64,000 bases of DNA from Candidatus Kapaibacterium sp. (GTDB lineage: Bacteria; Bacteroidota; Ignavibacteria; Kapaibacteriales; UBA7675): contig JANQRB010000175.1 in assembly GCA_028284775.1 (NCBI GenBank), forward strand, positions 1-64,000, written 5' to 3'. The notes beneath the pieces were generated by a model. It searched no databases. It was not told the DNA's origin and saw only the letters and a program-made list of their open reading frames with translations. Below, piece after piece: positions 38,429 to 47,431 of this stretch (within the stretch, counting starts at the first letter, position 1; every line of letters begins with the position of its first letter). Both the position numbers and the translations under genes were made by a program.

Positions 38429-40471
38429 ATGAAACAACTGTCAAGAATTCACAAATTGCCGCTGCTGCTGCTGTTATTCTGCAGCGCCGCGCAATTCATC
38501 GTCGCGCAGACGGTTTATGACGACATTCACAACAAATACTGGTTTTATCGCTGGCGTCTGGTTAACAACTTCATGAAGATCGGCCTTGACAGCGGCATGA
38601 GCATTCCGGCGGGCCGCCGCAAATCCATTCCGCGCAATATGATGGGCTGGGGCGAAGGAACGACCTACCAGGGACGCTATATCATGGTTCTCGCGACGGA
38701 ATACAGACTGCTTATGGACAACGGGCAGGACGAAGCCGCCAAAGCCAGCCTGGCGGAATTGTACTATGCGATGAAGGCCATCGAAAGACTGGATATTTAC
38801 GGCAATGAAGCGGTTCCCTATCTGCAGGAACCGGAGCTGGACGGGCATGTGATTCGCGATGATGTGCGCGAAGATTTTGTTAAAAATCATCTCGCGCATT
38901 TCAACCAAACCGGCTTCGGCCTTGACACGGTCGACACGCTCGTTTCAGACTATACAGCCGATGGGCTAAACGCTAACGACGAGCCCAGAAACAAAGATAA
39001 GGACATGAGCCAGGATCAGGTGATTCACATGTGTCTGGGTCTGCTTGCCGTTCTCAAAGCCCTTCCCGATGGACCGCTTTCGTTCACCGCTCTCAATGGC
39101 AATAGTATTGCCTACGATTTCACCGACAACGCGAAGAAGATTGCCAGACGAATAATCAGACGAACACGCAATCTGAAACTGGGCCTGGATACCTGGTTTA
39201 TCCAGACGCCCAACGGCGAGCTGGCGCGACGTGGGGCCGAAGCGATCGGTTTCTCGTTTCCACTGGCAAAAACCTTCGAAGAGTTTAATAACGGTCTTCC
39301 ACTATTTGCTCCTTTCGCTTACAATTATGGAAGAACGATCTGGCAGGCTGGTCAATACCTGGATACGCTGAAGCAAGACAATCTGACAATGTTCGGTATC
39401 TTAATAGACATGACTGACTCCTATCGACTGACCGTGTTTCTGCCCGGCAGTTTTTTACTGCCGCGCCCGGTGTATCTTCCTATTAATACATCCTATAAGT
39501 GGCTGAGGGAGAATAGCCCCAAATGGGATTGGGAGCCCTTCTACCTGCCAACCTGGAAATGGCTCAACGATAAGTCTAAAAACATCGATTGGGTATTTCC
39601 CAAGGCGCTCGATCATTTAAGAAGCGCGCCCTGTCAGGGGCCCTACGAACTGGATGCAAATACTTTTTCAGGGCAGGGCTGGGCCGCCGATCGAAGATAC
39701 TGTCGCAATTCGGTCGAACAGAATACCGGGAAGGAAATGGGTTATTACAACGGCATCGACTACATGCTGGCGCATAATCTGTATTATCTGGAAAGCGGCA
39801 ATGGCGCGCTGCGACGCTATCAGAACAAAATCGCGCGAGTTAACATCTCGGAGAATTTCCCGCTGCATGTTAATGGAACGACATACGGCGCCTTGCCCGC
39901 CAATCACTACGAATACGGCGCCTTTACGACGATCAGCGCGAGCAATACGATGTACGCCAACGGCAATGTCACTTATCGCGCCGGGCGTACAATCACCCTG
40001 CAGCCGGGATTCCGTGCTGTAAGCGGCTGTTTCTTTCGGGCTTACATCAATCCCTTCGAATGCCGGACGGACAGCCTGGGCTTTACGAAACACTCCGCTG
40101 CCGGCCGCAGCGGCAGCTACGGGATGGCGCCTGACTATTACAGCGTTGTACAGGACCCCGGCAATCGCGAAGCTCCGCCGGCCGGCAGCGAGCGGACTGT
40201 TGTAGCGGCACAGGGGAAGTCAACAACCCTGCGTCTGTTCCCGAATCCCAGCGAGGGCCAAATCAGGCTGCGTCTGCGCTGTACAGCGAAGGCGGCGGAG
40301 ATTCGCGTATCGCTTCGCGACCTCCTCGGCGGCATTGTGTTACAACGCAGCTATGCCTATGAGTCGGAATTTACTGCAACGCTGGACCTCGGGCCAGTTC
40401 CTCCCGGGACCTATCTCGTGCAGGTTATTGTCGGCAAGCAAGTTTACATGCAGCGCATATCACATCGCTAG
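38429..40471 (+). CDS. T9SS-exported protein with 3-coathanger-stack domain
   Basis: A 680-aa secreted protein with signal peptide LPLLLLLFCSAAQFIVAQ. An alpha-helical ~400-residue region of unknown function (MGWGEGTTYQGRYIMVLATE, DMSQDQVIHMCLGLLAVLKA) is followed by a 3-coathanger-stack motif near residue 510 (GNVTYRAGRTITLQPGFRAV), a beta structure common in Bacteroidota surface proteins. A type A T9SS sorting domain ends the chain (LRLFPNPSEGQIRLRLR to VGKQVYMQRISHR). The helical region looks like an (alpha/alpha)6-barrel, a fold of glycan-active enzymes, but I see no catalytic residues. The start ATG 38429 is chosen over an upstream TTG at 38393. Confidence 0.87.
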   Translation: MKQLSRIHKLPLLLLLFCSAAQFIVAQTVYDDIHNKYWFYRWRLVNNFMKIGLDSGMSIPAGRRKSIPRNMMGWGEGTTYQGRYIMVLATEYRLLMDNGQDEAAKASLAELYYAMKAIERLDIYGNEAVPYLQEPELDGHVIRDDVREDFVKNHLAHFNQTGFGLDTVDTLVSDYTADGLNANDEPRNKDKDMSQDQVIHMCLGLLAVLKALPDGPLSFTALNGNSIAYDFTDNAKKIARRIIRRTRNLKLGLDTWFIQTPNGELARRGAEAIGFSFPLAKTFEEFNNGLPLFAPFAYNYGRTIWQAGQYLDTLKQDNLTMFGILIDMTDSYRLTVFLPGSFLLPRPVYLPINTSYKWLRENSPKWDWEPFYLPTWKWLNDKSKNIDWVFPKALDHLRSAPCQGPYELDANTFSGQGWAADRRYCRNSVEQNTGKEMGYYNGIDYMLAHNLYYLESGNGALRRYQNKIARVNISENFPLHVNGTTYGALPANHYEYGAFTTISASNTMYANGNVTYRAGRTITLQPGFRAVSGCFFRAYINPFECRTDSLGFTKHSAAGRSGSYGMAPDYYSVVQDPGNREAPPAGSERTVVAAQGKSTTLRLFPNPSEGQIRLRLRCTAKAAEIRVSLRDLLGGIVLQRSYAYESEFTATLDLGPVPPGTYLVQVIVGKQVYMQRISHR

Positions 40472-40530
40472 ATCGGCAGGCTGAGAAGAGACGTAGTTTA
40501 ACATTCGAAACATTCGATTTCAGATAAATT

Positions 40531-41220
40531 ATGCAACTATATCCAAGACTCTTGATCATATGTTCATTGTCAGTACTCGCACTATCAAGTAGTGGGCATT
40601 CTTATGACTTCACAAATCGCAGCGGCAGCTATCCCGCCGCGATTAACGGCACAAGTATCAACGAGGGCAGACTCTGGGATGATACGAGTTGGGTTGTGGA
40701 ACTCGGCTTTTCATTCCCGGTTTTCGATTTTACGGTGGAGCAGCTGGTCGTCAGTCAGGGCGTCGTGGTCTTTCCCGATCCCGATACAGCTCGCGGACGC
40801 AATGCCCTGCTCTGCGGATTTGCCGCCGATTTGCGGGATCGGGGCACTTCGCAATCGTTGTCACCCCTTGTCTTTCAGGTCGCGGGCAGCGCAGGCAATC
40901 GTATTTGCAAACTGGAATGGCGCAACGCGGGAATGTTTAATGACCCCGCAAATACGGATGCCTTTGACCTCCAGATATGGTTGTACGAAGCAACGGGCAA
41001 TATTGAAGTGTATTACGGCAACTGTCAGGTAGCCACGAGCTCCTTCGACGAAGCCGGCGGCCCCCTTGTCGGTCTGCTGCAGCTATCGAAATCTCAGGCG
41101 GAAATCCTGGGCGGCTTTTCCTTGAGTGGCGCATCGAACCAGGTCAAGCAGGAAGCGCTTTCATTCGCCTTTATGAGCGGAGCGCCGGAATCAGGGACAA
41201 TTTTCACATTCTTCAAATAG
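40531..41220 (+). CDS. Secreted hypothetical protein
   Basis: A 229-aa protein with a signal peptide (LLIICSLSVLALSSSGHS) and a compact beta-rich mature domain (WVVELGFSFPVFDFTVEQLV, FDLQIWLYEATGNIEVYYGN). The arrangement resembles the N-terminal lectin-like domains found in many T9SS cargo proteins, but there is no sorting domain here. It follows the 38429 gene by 59 bp on the same strand and ends with a strong terminator, so it may be the last gene of a three-gene secreted-protein cluster. No function is assigned. Confidence 0.75.
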   Translation: MQLYPRLLIICSLSVLALSSSGHSYDFTNRSGSYPAAINGTSINEGRLWDDTSWVVELGFSFPVFDFTVEQLVVSQGVVVFPDPDTARGRNALLCGFAADLRDRGTSQSLSPLVFQVAGSAGNRICKLEWRNAGMFNDPANTDAFDLQIWLYEATGNIEVYYGNCQVATSSFDEAGGPLVGLLQLSKSQAEILGGFSLSGASNQVKQEALSFAFMSGAPESGTIFTFFK

Positions 41221-41278
41221 CATACCTCCCGATTACGTGCCGGTTGCAGTTCACGAGTCATGCTCCAAACTGCACGAA

Positions 41279-41315
41279 AAGCCCGTCGTGGACAACAACA
41301 GTCGACGACGGGCTT
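41279..41315 (+). terminator. Hairpin terminator after secreted-protein cluster
   Basis: An 11-bp perfect stem AAGCCCGTCGT / ACGACGGGCTT (41279-41289 and 41305-41315) with a 15-base loop, 59 bp after the stop at 41220. The following T-run is short (TTCATTGTTT), but the stem is very stable. Confidence 0.8.
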
Positions 41316-41525
41316 CATTGTTTAAAGTACGCCGCACAAGGCGGTGGACATCTCGCCGGGCAGGTATTCGCCCGTGCACGGGACTGATGCAGTCTTTGAT
41401 TGTGCAGGAAGATATTTGTATAATCCGCCCCGCAGTACGCTTATAAGACCGCCACGCTTCATCGAGACAGGGCGTTGTGGCGGCGGCAATTCCGGACTCA
41501 GGTCCGATTTCGCTCTTTAAGCACG

Positions 41526-42215
41526 ATGAGTAAACACCCCGAACAAATCGACCGCTTGGATGCATGCATTGAAACGCTGTATACCGTCTTTGCCCCCTAC
41601 CGCCTGGAAGCCGACTTTGAAGAACGTTGTTCGCCGCTGGGAGACCGGCGCGCGATGGCCCGACGTTTGATGATGCAGCCTCTGCGAAGCTGTCCCTTAG
41701 AACTCTGCTGTTATTATACTTTCAAGGCCACACTCACAATGGGCGACGAGCGCGATTTTAAACACTTTCTGCCGCGCTTGTTCGAACTGATGGGTACCGA
41801 CCCGCAGTGGTACGGCTACGATACGCGGATTTTCACAAGGCTGCGGGAGATAGACTGGCAGAAGGGCTCCGAGCAGGAGCGCAGCGCCATCACTCAATTT
41901 GTCTTGTCCCACTGGCGACAAATCATTGCTTCCTGGCCATGGCTCGAGCCGGCGCACTACATCCTTGCGGAAATCGCGGAAGCATTCGATGACATCAGTC
42001 CCTTTCTTCAGATCTGGACGGCGACCAATTCGCAATCGGCGCTGCGGCATCTCGCGGAGGCGGTAAGCGATGCCGGCTGGGAAAGAAAGAACGATCAATT
42101 CAGCGCCTGGTTGTTCAGTGAGGACAACAAAGCTAAACTGGAACGCGCTTTCTTCGAATCGGCTGATCAGGAATGCGCCGCTGAATTTGCCCGCGCCGTC
42201 GATTACTTCGCGTAA
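41526..42215 (+). CDS. Cytoplasmic helical protein of unknown function
   Basis: A 229-aa protein without signal or membrane segment. The sequence is helical and Trp/Phe-rich (MGTDPQWYGYDTRIFTRLRE, WPWLEPAHYILAEIAEAFDD). I do not recognise the family. The start ATG 41526 is preferred over an in-frame TTG at 41475. It stands alone, 206 bp after the terminator. Confidence 0.65.
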   Translation: MSKHPEQIDRLDACIETLYTVFAPYRLEADFEERCSPLGDRRAMARRLMMQPLRSCPLELCCYYTFKATLTMGDERDFKHFLPRLFELMGTDPQWYGYDTRIFTRLREIDWQKGSEQERSAITQFVLSHWRQIIASWPWLEPAHYILAEIAEAFDDISPFLQIWTATNSQSALRHLAEAVSDAGWERKNDQFSAWLFSEDNKAKLERAFFESADQECAAEFARAVDYFA

Positions 42216-43026
42216 AGGACGCACCGTCGATCCGGAGTCACGCCTGTTGGAAATCGAGCGCGAAGCTGCTGGCCTGTCGGCGATTTCAGCGTTTCGTACG
42301 AAGGTGCATCAAACACCCGAGTTGTAAGTAAGGAAATCGTCAATGTCAGATCTTCCACCATACATCGATACCATTCGCCAACGGCTTCGGCCATTAAGGC
42401 CGGACGACCTGGGGCCTTTTATTCGTTTCATGACGAGGTCCGAAGCAATGAAAGCATTCCGACCGCAAGTCCGTCGGCGCATCGAAGTCTGCGAACACGG
42501 AGTCAGATTCGGCGCTGTGAACTCCAGCACAATCTCATGGACAAGAATGATACGGCCCGGTGATACAGACTCCTTGAACTGCGGGATTAATGAGTTCTGC
42601 CTTTCGCATTCGATCAAACCCAAACCCAGCCGTCTTTGGCCGACGGCGGCCCGGGGCTGAAAGGGATCGGCCGGTTCGCAGATGCGACAATCGCTGATCC
42701 GGCAGGGAAGGAGCTTTCGTCAAAAGCTGTAAATTGACATATTCGAAAGTAAGCAGCCTGGTCGTTTGATTTTTTTGATCCGGACGAACATCGGAACAAA
42801 TACCTGAGAACGATCCGGACACAAACAAAGATAGAATCGGCGCTGAACTCCGGGCCGCAATAGTAGGAATCCGAGCATGCCGTGTATTCAGGCATTCGAC
42901 ATCGACCCGGAGCAAAGACGACAGGCATTTGCAAGCTGAAGACGATGTAACGCCGTGCGCGGCCCTCTCATCCGCGCCAACTGCACAATCAATCGAGTCA
43001 CGAAATCCTATCCGGGAGAACCAGCA
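42216..43026. other. Intergenic region, 811 bp
   Basis: Frames on both strands (such as 42343-42660 plus and 42535-43221 minus) lack any protein features. The composition drifts toward AT from about 42720. This looks like decayed or non-coding DNA. Confidence 0.5.
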
Positions 43027-43530
43027 ATGAGCTTCCAGTTTGCATGCCATACCTGCGGTCAGATTCACGTCGGCAGGCCCGGCATTGTCGCCGATGAGCC
43101 GATCGGCATGTATACGATACCCAAAGAACAGCGGGCGGCGCGATGCGAGCTGAGCAGCGATCACTGCGTCATCGACGGTAAATGGTTTTTTATTCGTGGA
43201 ATAATGGAGATCAAGGTCCACGGCGAGGAAGAACCCTTACGCTGGGACGTGTGGGTATCGGTCGGCAAGAAGAGCTTTGAAGTCTGGCGGGCCTACAACG
43301 ATCAACAGACTGGATCGCAGATCGCGCCCTTCGAGGGCTGGCTGAATACCTGGCTGAAGCAGTATCCGGAAACGGCAAATCTCAGAGCGCTGGTTCACCC
43401 GCGTGATCGAGGCATGCGGCCTCGCATTGAGCTTGAGCCCGGCGAACACCCCTTGGCTGTGGAACACGAAAAGGGTATCACGCCCGAAAGATTAACTGAA
43501 ATATATTCCTGGATTGTTCATGGATCCTGA
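43027..43530 (+). CDS. DUF2199-family protein
   Basis: A 167-aa protein with an N-terminal zinc-knuckle-like pair in FACHTCGQIHVGRPGIVADE. It also shows the family's core order: YTIPKEQRAARCELSSDHC, then WFFIRGIMEIKVHG and WDVWVSVGKKSFE. These match DUF2199 (small, possibly metal-binding proteins of unknown role). The ATG at 43027 begins the family motif; an upstream GTG at 42955 would add 24 unrelated residues. No neighbour suggests a job. Confidence 0.85.
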   Translation: MSFQFACHTCGQIHVGRPGIVADEPIGMYTIPKEQRAARCELSSDHCVIDGKWFFIRGIMEIKVHGEEEPLRWDVWVSVGKKSFEVWRAYNDQQTGSQIAPFEGWLNTWLKQYPETANLRALVHPRDRGMRPRIELEPGEHPLAVEHEKGITPERLTEIYSWIVHGS

Positions 43531-43715
43531 GTCGAAACTGCGATCGGAACCTTCTGGAAAAAAACGCCTGGGGGGCTGACCTTGAAACTGATTTTAACAA
43601 CATTCTGATTCAGCTACATAGTAAATTCAATTCGAGAAAGCTTCCGGCAGACTGCATTGAAAACGCAATGTTTGAAGCTGCCGATCATTGCTTTGCATTT
43701 GTCGATAGGAGCGGG

Positions 43716-43904
43716 ATGAAACTATTTGATAAGAAAGCGGAAAAGAGAGCGTGGCTGGCTCTGGCATCGTCCGTCCCGATCCTGATAATTGTTTTATGGC
43801 AGTCTAAAGAACAGTTTGGGCTGACAGAGCTCACTATTGCCCTTGCAACGCTGCTCTCAGGAATCGGAATTGTCTATCTTGTAAAATGCTATGCAAACAG
43901 CTAA
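43716..43904 (+). CDS. Small membrane protein A
   Basis: A 62-aa protein with two predicted membrane helices (WLALASSVPILIIVLWQ at ~13-29 and IALATLLSGIGIVYLV at ~40-55) joined by a short hydrophilic loop. It is followed after 5 bp by a second small membrane protein, suggesting a translationally linked pair. The family is not recognised; such pairs are also found in small toxin-like or respiratory-accessory proteins. Confidence 0.55.
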   Translation: MKLFDKKAEKRAWLALASSVPILIIVLWQSKEQFGLTELTIALATLLSGIGIVYLVKCYANS

Positions 43905-43909
43905 GCGGT

Positions 43910-44110
43910 ATGGAACTGATAATTGGAATCGCTCAAACCTGCATCGGAATAATAATTTCTCTGGTTGGCTTCAAACTGTACAATCCATTCAAGAACAAGA
44001 ATGACGAGGAATGGGAAAAGCAGTGGTACAAAAAATTTGGAACATTCTTCAAGATTGCTGGCCCGGCGATCTCTCTGCTCGGACTGCATAAGATTTTTAC
44101 AAATTTCTAG
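43910..44110 (+). CDS. Small membrane protein B
   Basis: A 66-aa protein: hydrophobic helix (LIIGIAQTCIGIIISLVGF, residues ~3-21), a charged stretch (KNKNDEEWEKQWYKK) and a second hydrophobic part (FKIAGPAISLLGLHKIF). It starts 5 bp after the stop of membrane protein A and is probably cotranslated with it. Function unknown. Confidence 0.55.
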   Translation: MELIIGIAQTCIGIIISLVGFKLYNPFKNKNDEEWEKQWYKKFGTFFKIAGPAISLLGLHKIFTNF

Positions 44111-44253
44111 GACTGCAATTGCAAGCAGCTGTTAACACGGAGACGCCCGCAGGGAATTTCCCGGTATCGCTAAATGCGATGGAAAGTCGGCTGTAAATGT
44201 TCTTCGGCAATGTAATCCAGGATTAATATCATTACTACGGACTGCCTGGGATT

Positions 44254-44853
44254 ATGGAAACATCAAAGCATCGATACCGAGGTCCCTCGACGGTCTTACA
44301 GTCGTACATGACGGAGTTCGCCGTTGTTTGCCCCAGGTGTTCAAGAGATGCCCTGGTAAGGGTTAACAATCCCTGGATTCTGGACGGGGGCAAACTGACA
44401 TGCTCCAATTGTTCGCATATCGAATCGGCCGAAGAACTGACTCGCTATGATGTTGTCGTCAAAAGGAACTGCGACTACTGCGGCAAAGAGTTCGAAGCGA
44501 CACTGTCCGGGCGAAAACACAAGAAGGAAGCGATCACGCTGCGCTGCCCTCATTGTGCAACGAGCCGCAGATACCAGCCCCGCAATATCAAACACTGCCT
44601 GCCCGACAAGGATTCAGGCCGTGCCTGCGACCCTGTCTTCGGCTACGCCCTGTGGTTTCAAACGGCAATCCGGGGCGATCTTTTTTGGGCCTTTAATCGC
44701 AGGCATCTGACGGACATCAGGAATTATGTCCAATCCAGACTGCGAGAACGGCGGATGACGGGACATATGACGATGGTCGAGAGACTTCCCGCTTTCATCA
44801 AAAGTGCCAAAAATCGGGATGCGATACTAAAGGCTATCAGTCAATGGGATTAA
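44254..44853 (+). CDS. Zinc-ribbon protein with two rubredoxin-like ribbons
   Basis: A 199-aa cytoplasmic protein. Four CxxC pairs lie at C26/C29 (CPRC), C50/C53 (CSNC), C73/C76 (CDYC) and C98/C101 (CPHC), forming two zinc ribbons of the TFIIB-like kind. A helical C-terminal half follows (AIRGDLFWAFNRRHLTDIRN). Many Bacteroidota carry such proteins with unknown roles; nucleic-acid or protein binding is possible. No operon partner is present. The last codons are followed immediately by copy 4 of the dispersed element. Confidence 0.82.
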   Translation: METSKHRYRGPSTVLQSYMTEFAVVCPRCSRDALVRVNNPWILDGGKLTCSNCSHIESAEELTRYDVVVKRNCDYCGKEFEATLSGRKHKKEAITLRCPHCATSRRYQPRNIKHCLPDKDSGRACDPVFGYALWFQTAIRGDLFWAFNRRHLTDIRNYVQSRLRERRMTGHMTMVERLPAFIKSAKNRDAILKAISQWD

Positions 44854-44854
44854 T

Positions 44855-45005
44855 ACTTTTTCAAATTAGTTCTTTAATCCCCCTCTTTTTTTGAAACAGT
44901 AGCCAGGGGAGTTAGAAAAACTTTAAGATTTCTTAACCCCTCCCCATTCGGCGCTCAGTCCACGCCTCACCCCCTTTCTCCAAATGGGAGGTGAACATCT
45001 TAAAA
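44855..45005 (-). repeat. Dispersed two-hairpin intergenic element, copy 4 (inverted)
   Basis: On the minus strand: hairpin I CACCTCCC...GGGGGTGAGG, the core GGCGTGGACTGAGCGCCGAA, then CTAACTCCCCTGGC and hairpin II with GTTTCAAAAAAAGAGGGGGA, and tail AAAGAACTAATTTGAAA. It is the longest and best-preserved copy and sits between convergent genes (zinc-ribbon and SAP), where it could act as a bidirectional terminator. Confidence 0.8.
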
Positions 45006-45052
45006 ACTAAGTTGAAAAAGCACTAAGCGACCAGCGAATTGAGGCATCCCCC

Positions 45053-45676
45053 TTAGCGTCGCTGCGCCTTGTGATATTCCTTCCAAGCGCGATAGCTTTT
45101 AACAATATCCAGCCGCTTCAATTCTTCCCAGGCCTGCAGGGCCTCTTCCCTGCCGGCATTTTTTTCGCCGGCCAGAAAATCAGAGACGAAATTGATATAC
45201 CTGCCCGAAGGAGCTTGAGGGAAATTGCCAACCACCTGACTTAGGCTGATGTACTGATCGACTATATCACCGTAGTTGATGCTCTTGCCTTCTGCGATCT
45301 GCTCTTCACGCCAGCGGTTCAGCCGATAGAGAACCCCGGACTTTCGTTTCAGATTCGGATTGATCTTCAATGCTTCACTTCTGATGAATTCCTTCGTCGC
45401 TTTGTTGTCCGTATATCTGACGACCGGCAGTTCGAGACTCAAGCCGATTTCATAATCTCTGACTCCTGACCGGGCAGACACTTTGCGTTTTGCCTGACCG
45501 AGCTCGCCGCTTCGCAAATAATGCCGGATCAGCTCTTCGAGTTCGTCTTTGCGAAGTTTCGATGTCGAACGGATTCCGATCTCTCTCGCAAAGGCCTTGA
45601 TTTCAACTGCATACCAATAGCCCTTATCGAACTGCTCCTCAGTCATAGACTTTGAAAGTCGTGCTTTACGGGACAT
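45053..45676 (-). CDS. SAP-domain-like protein
   Basis: A 207-aa protein with the ATG at 45676 (MSRKARLSKSMTEEQFDKGY). Residues ~25-55 (EIKAFAREIGIRSTSKLRKDE then LEELIRHYLRSGE) match the SAP helix-extended loop-helix motif, a nucleic-acid-binding fold. The rest is helical and basic (KRKVSARSGVRDYEI, LNRWREEQIAEGKS). SAP-containing small bacterial proteins are often annotated only by this domain. Transcribed alone, convergent with the zinc-ribbon gene. Confidence 0.8.
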   Translation of the reverse strand: MSRKARLSKSMTEEQFDKGYWYAVEIKAFAREIGIRSTSKLRKDELEELIRHYLRSGELGQAKRKVSARSGVRDYEIGLSLELPVVRYTDNKATKEFIRSEALKINPNLKRKSGVLYRLNRWREEQIAEGKSINYGDIVDQYISLSQVVGNFPQAPSGRYINFVSDFLAGEKNAGREEALQAWEELKRLDIVKSYRAWKEYHKAQRR

Positions 45677-45832
45677 AGGCGGATTTCCTTTGATCGCAAA
45701 AACCGGACAAATGTACGAATTTTCCCATCGGACGATTTGTGCCGGCTGCAAAGTTTGAATCAAGCGCCTTGTGACAATGCCGCTAAGTGCCTATAACGGG
45801 GCGGATGAGCCTGGAGTACCGGTTCATCTGCT

Positions 45833-46423
45833 TCATGAACTTGGCTCATTTTCGCCCGGCCCCGCGTCTGCTCCCATCAAGTCCCGCTCGAGGCCCTGGA
45901 CCAATGCCATGATTGCTTCGTCCGTCGCCTCGTCTTTCACGATGATTCCACCTGCTTCGCGGGATTCCGTATTCTGATGAAAGCGCGCTACAGACACCGT
46001 TCCGACAACTTTACCTGCCAGATATCCCGACAGGACTTTTTGAGCATGGGCCAAAACGGAGCGCCCGCCGCCTGGTCCGGGCGATGCAGCCAACAGAGCT
46101 ATCGGTTTGTGTTCGAAAAAACTCACATGTTCCCGGGAAATCCAGTCGATCGTGTTCTTGAAAAAGGCGGAAAACGAATTGTTGTGCTCCGGCAACGCAA
46201 TGATAAAACCATCGTGCTCATCGAAGAGCGCTTTTAATGCGAGTACATTGGCGGGAATCCCCTCGTTTTTTTCAATATCCCGGCTGTAAATCGGCAAAGG
46301 ATAGTCCCTGAGATCAATCACCTTCACCTGGTGATGAGCCACCAGCCGGGCGGCATACTCCGCAATCTTCGTGTTAATCGATTTGGAGCTGTTACTTCCC
46401 GAGAATACCAGAATCTTTTTCAT
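45833..46423 (-). CDS. NADPH-dependent FMN reductase
   Basis: A 196-aa flavodoxin-like enzyme. It opens MKKILVFSGSNSSKSINTKI, the phosphate-binding GSxSxxSxN pattern of NADPH-dependent FMN reductases. LPEHNNSFSAFFKNTIDWIS and SPGPGGG (FMN and dimer contacts) are also present. It should reduce FMN, quinones or azo/chromate-type acceptors with NAD(P)H in the cytoplasm. The start ATG 46423 is preferred; the frame extends upstream to 46513. It is 112 bp from the isochorismatase gene on the same strand. Confidence 0.9.
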   Translation of the reverse strand: MKKILVFSGSNSSKSINTKIAEYAARLVAHHQVKVIDLRDYPLPIYSRDIEKNEGIPANVLALKALFDEHDGFIIALPEHNNSFSAFFKNTIDWISREHVSFFEHKPIALLAASPGPGGGRSVLAHAQKVLSGYLAGKVVGTVSVARFHQNTESREAGGIIVKDEATDEAIMALVQGLERDLMGADAGPGENEPSS

Positions 46424-46535
46424 AAGCGCAATGTTGGGATATGTTGATGATTTGCTCGGATCGGGAATGCGACCGGCCCATGGTTCATTTCGCTGACCGT
46501 CGCAGGCCCGCATTTTGCTAACTTAGCCTAATTTG

Positions 46536-47327
46536 TTAATCCAGCCAGGGATAAAGGTGCGTTTTCATCACGTCCACAATGCCGTCAATCGTTTCTTTTC
46601 TCGTATAGTCTCTTTGCCACTCGGCCAGCACAACTTCCCAGGTTACGGGCACCGCGCCGGCCTGAACCATCCTGTCCATTGCCCGGTTGTGGGCGTCGAC
46701 GCTTGTTTCGCCCATTGCGTCGGAGACGGCATAAACTTCGTAGCCGTCGCGCAGCGCATCCAGCGTCGTAAGGGCAGGGCATCCGCCGGTCCAGAGTCCG
46801 GTCATGATAATCTTCTTACGACCGGTCGCCTTAACGGCATCGATGAACTCCTGATCCTGCCAGCCGTTCAGCGTCACACGATCGATGACCTTGTTGCCGT
46901 CAGGAATCAGCGACCGGAGCGCCGGGATCGTCGTTTTGTTGTAGCCCAGGTCGACAGCCACCGTCGTTTCGATAATCGGCACATTAAAAACCTTCGCTGT
47001 CTTTACGATCGCCTGCATATTGTTTGTCATGAGATCATGATCGATGGAGCGAACTTTTTCAATCAGTTCGGCCTGGTAGTCGATTACTACCAGGACACAG
47101 TTTTCGCCGGTCATCAGATTATCTGTTTTACCGTCTTTCCAAATCGTTTTCCCCTTCATTGTCGTTTTGACGCGAGACTGTCCGCTGCCGCTTTGAGCAA
47201 GCATGATATTTGCTTTTGCTCCCTTGGCTTCAATTCGTCCTTCCTCGATGCTGCATGCCGTACACACTAAGATCAGGATCACCACGATTCCGGTCGTGAC
47301 GCTGAGAATCTTCATGATCAGCTCCAT
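46536..47327 (-). CDS. Exported isochorismatase-family hydrolase (lipoprotein-like)
   Basis: A 263-aa protein with an N-terminal hydrophobic segment and lipobox-like cysteine (ILVCTACS, Cys25), then ~45 linker residues before the hydrolase domain. The domain shows the catalytic Asp in VLVVIDYQ (Asp83), the Lys in KVIDRV (Lys146) and the nucleophile Cys in GLWTGGCPALT (Cys183). It is most similar to the YcaC-related group, which acts on amide or nitrile-like small molecules; the true substrate is unknown. An exported isochorismatase-like enzyme is unusual, since most are cytosolic. ATG 47315 is an alternative start. It lies 104 bp from the alginate-export-like gene on the same strand. Confidence 0.88.
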   Translation of the reverse strand: MELIMKILSVTTGIVVILILVCTACSIEEGRIEAKGAKANIMLAQSGSGQSRVKTTMKGKTIWKDGKTDNLMTGENCVLVVIDYQAELIEKVRSIDHDLMTNNMQAIVKTAKVFNVPIIETTVAVDLGYNKTTIPALRSLIPDGNKVIDRVTLNGWQDQEFIDAVKATGRKKIIMTGLWTGGCPALTTLDALRDGYEVYAVSDAMGETSVDAHNRAMDRMVQAGAVPVTWEVVLAEWQRDYTRKETIDGIVDVMKTHLYPWLD

Positions 47328-47431
47328 TTAATGATTGTCTTGTTTAATACCCGCAGCAAAATTAGGAAGGGACGCGCCGTCCATAAAGGTGAATTCCCGC
47401 CGAAGAGCGGTAATAGTCTGCCACTTGATCG

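Noticed and set aside
42535..43221. 228-aa minus-strand frame
   Set aside because: It overlaps the well-supported DUF2199 gene on the other strand, has no domain or export signal, and its composition looks like non-coding read-through.
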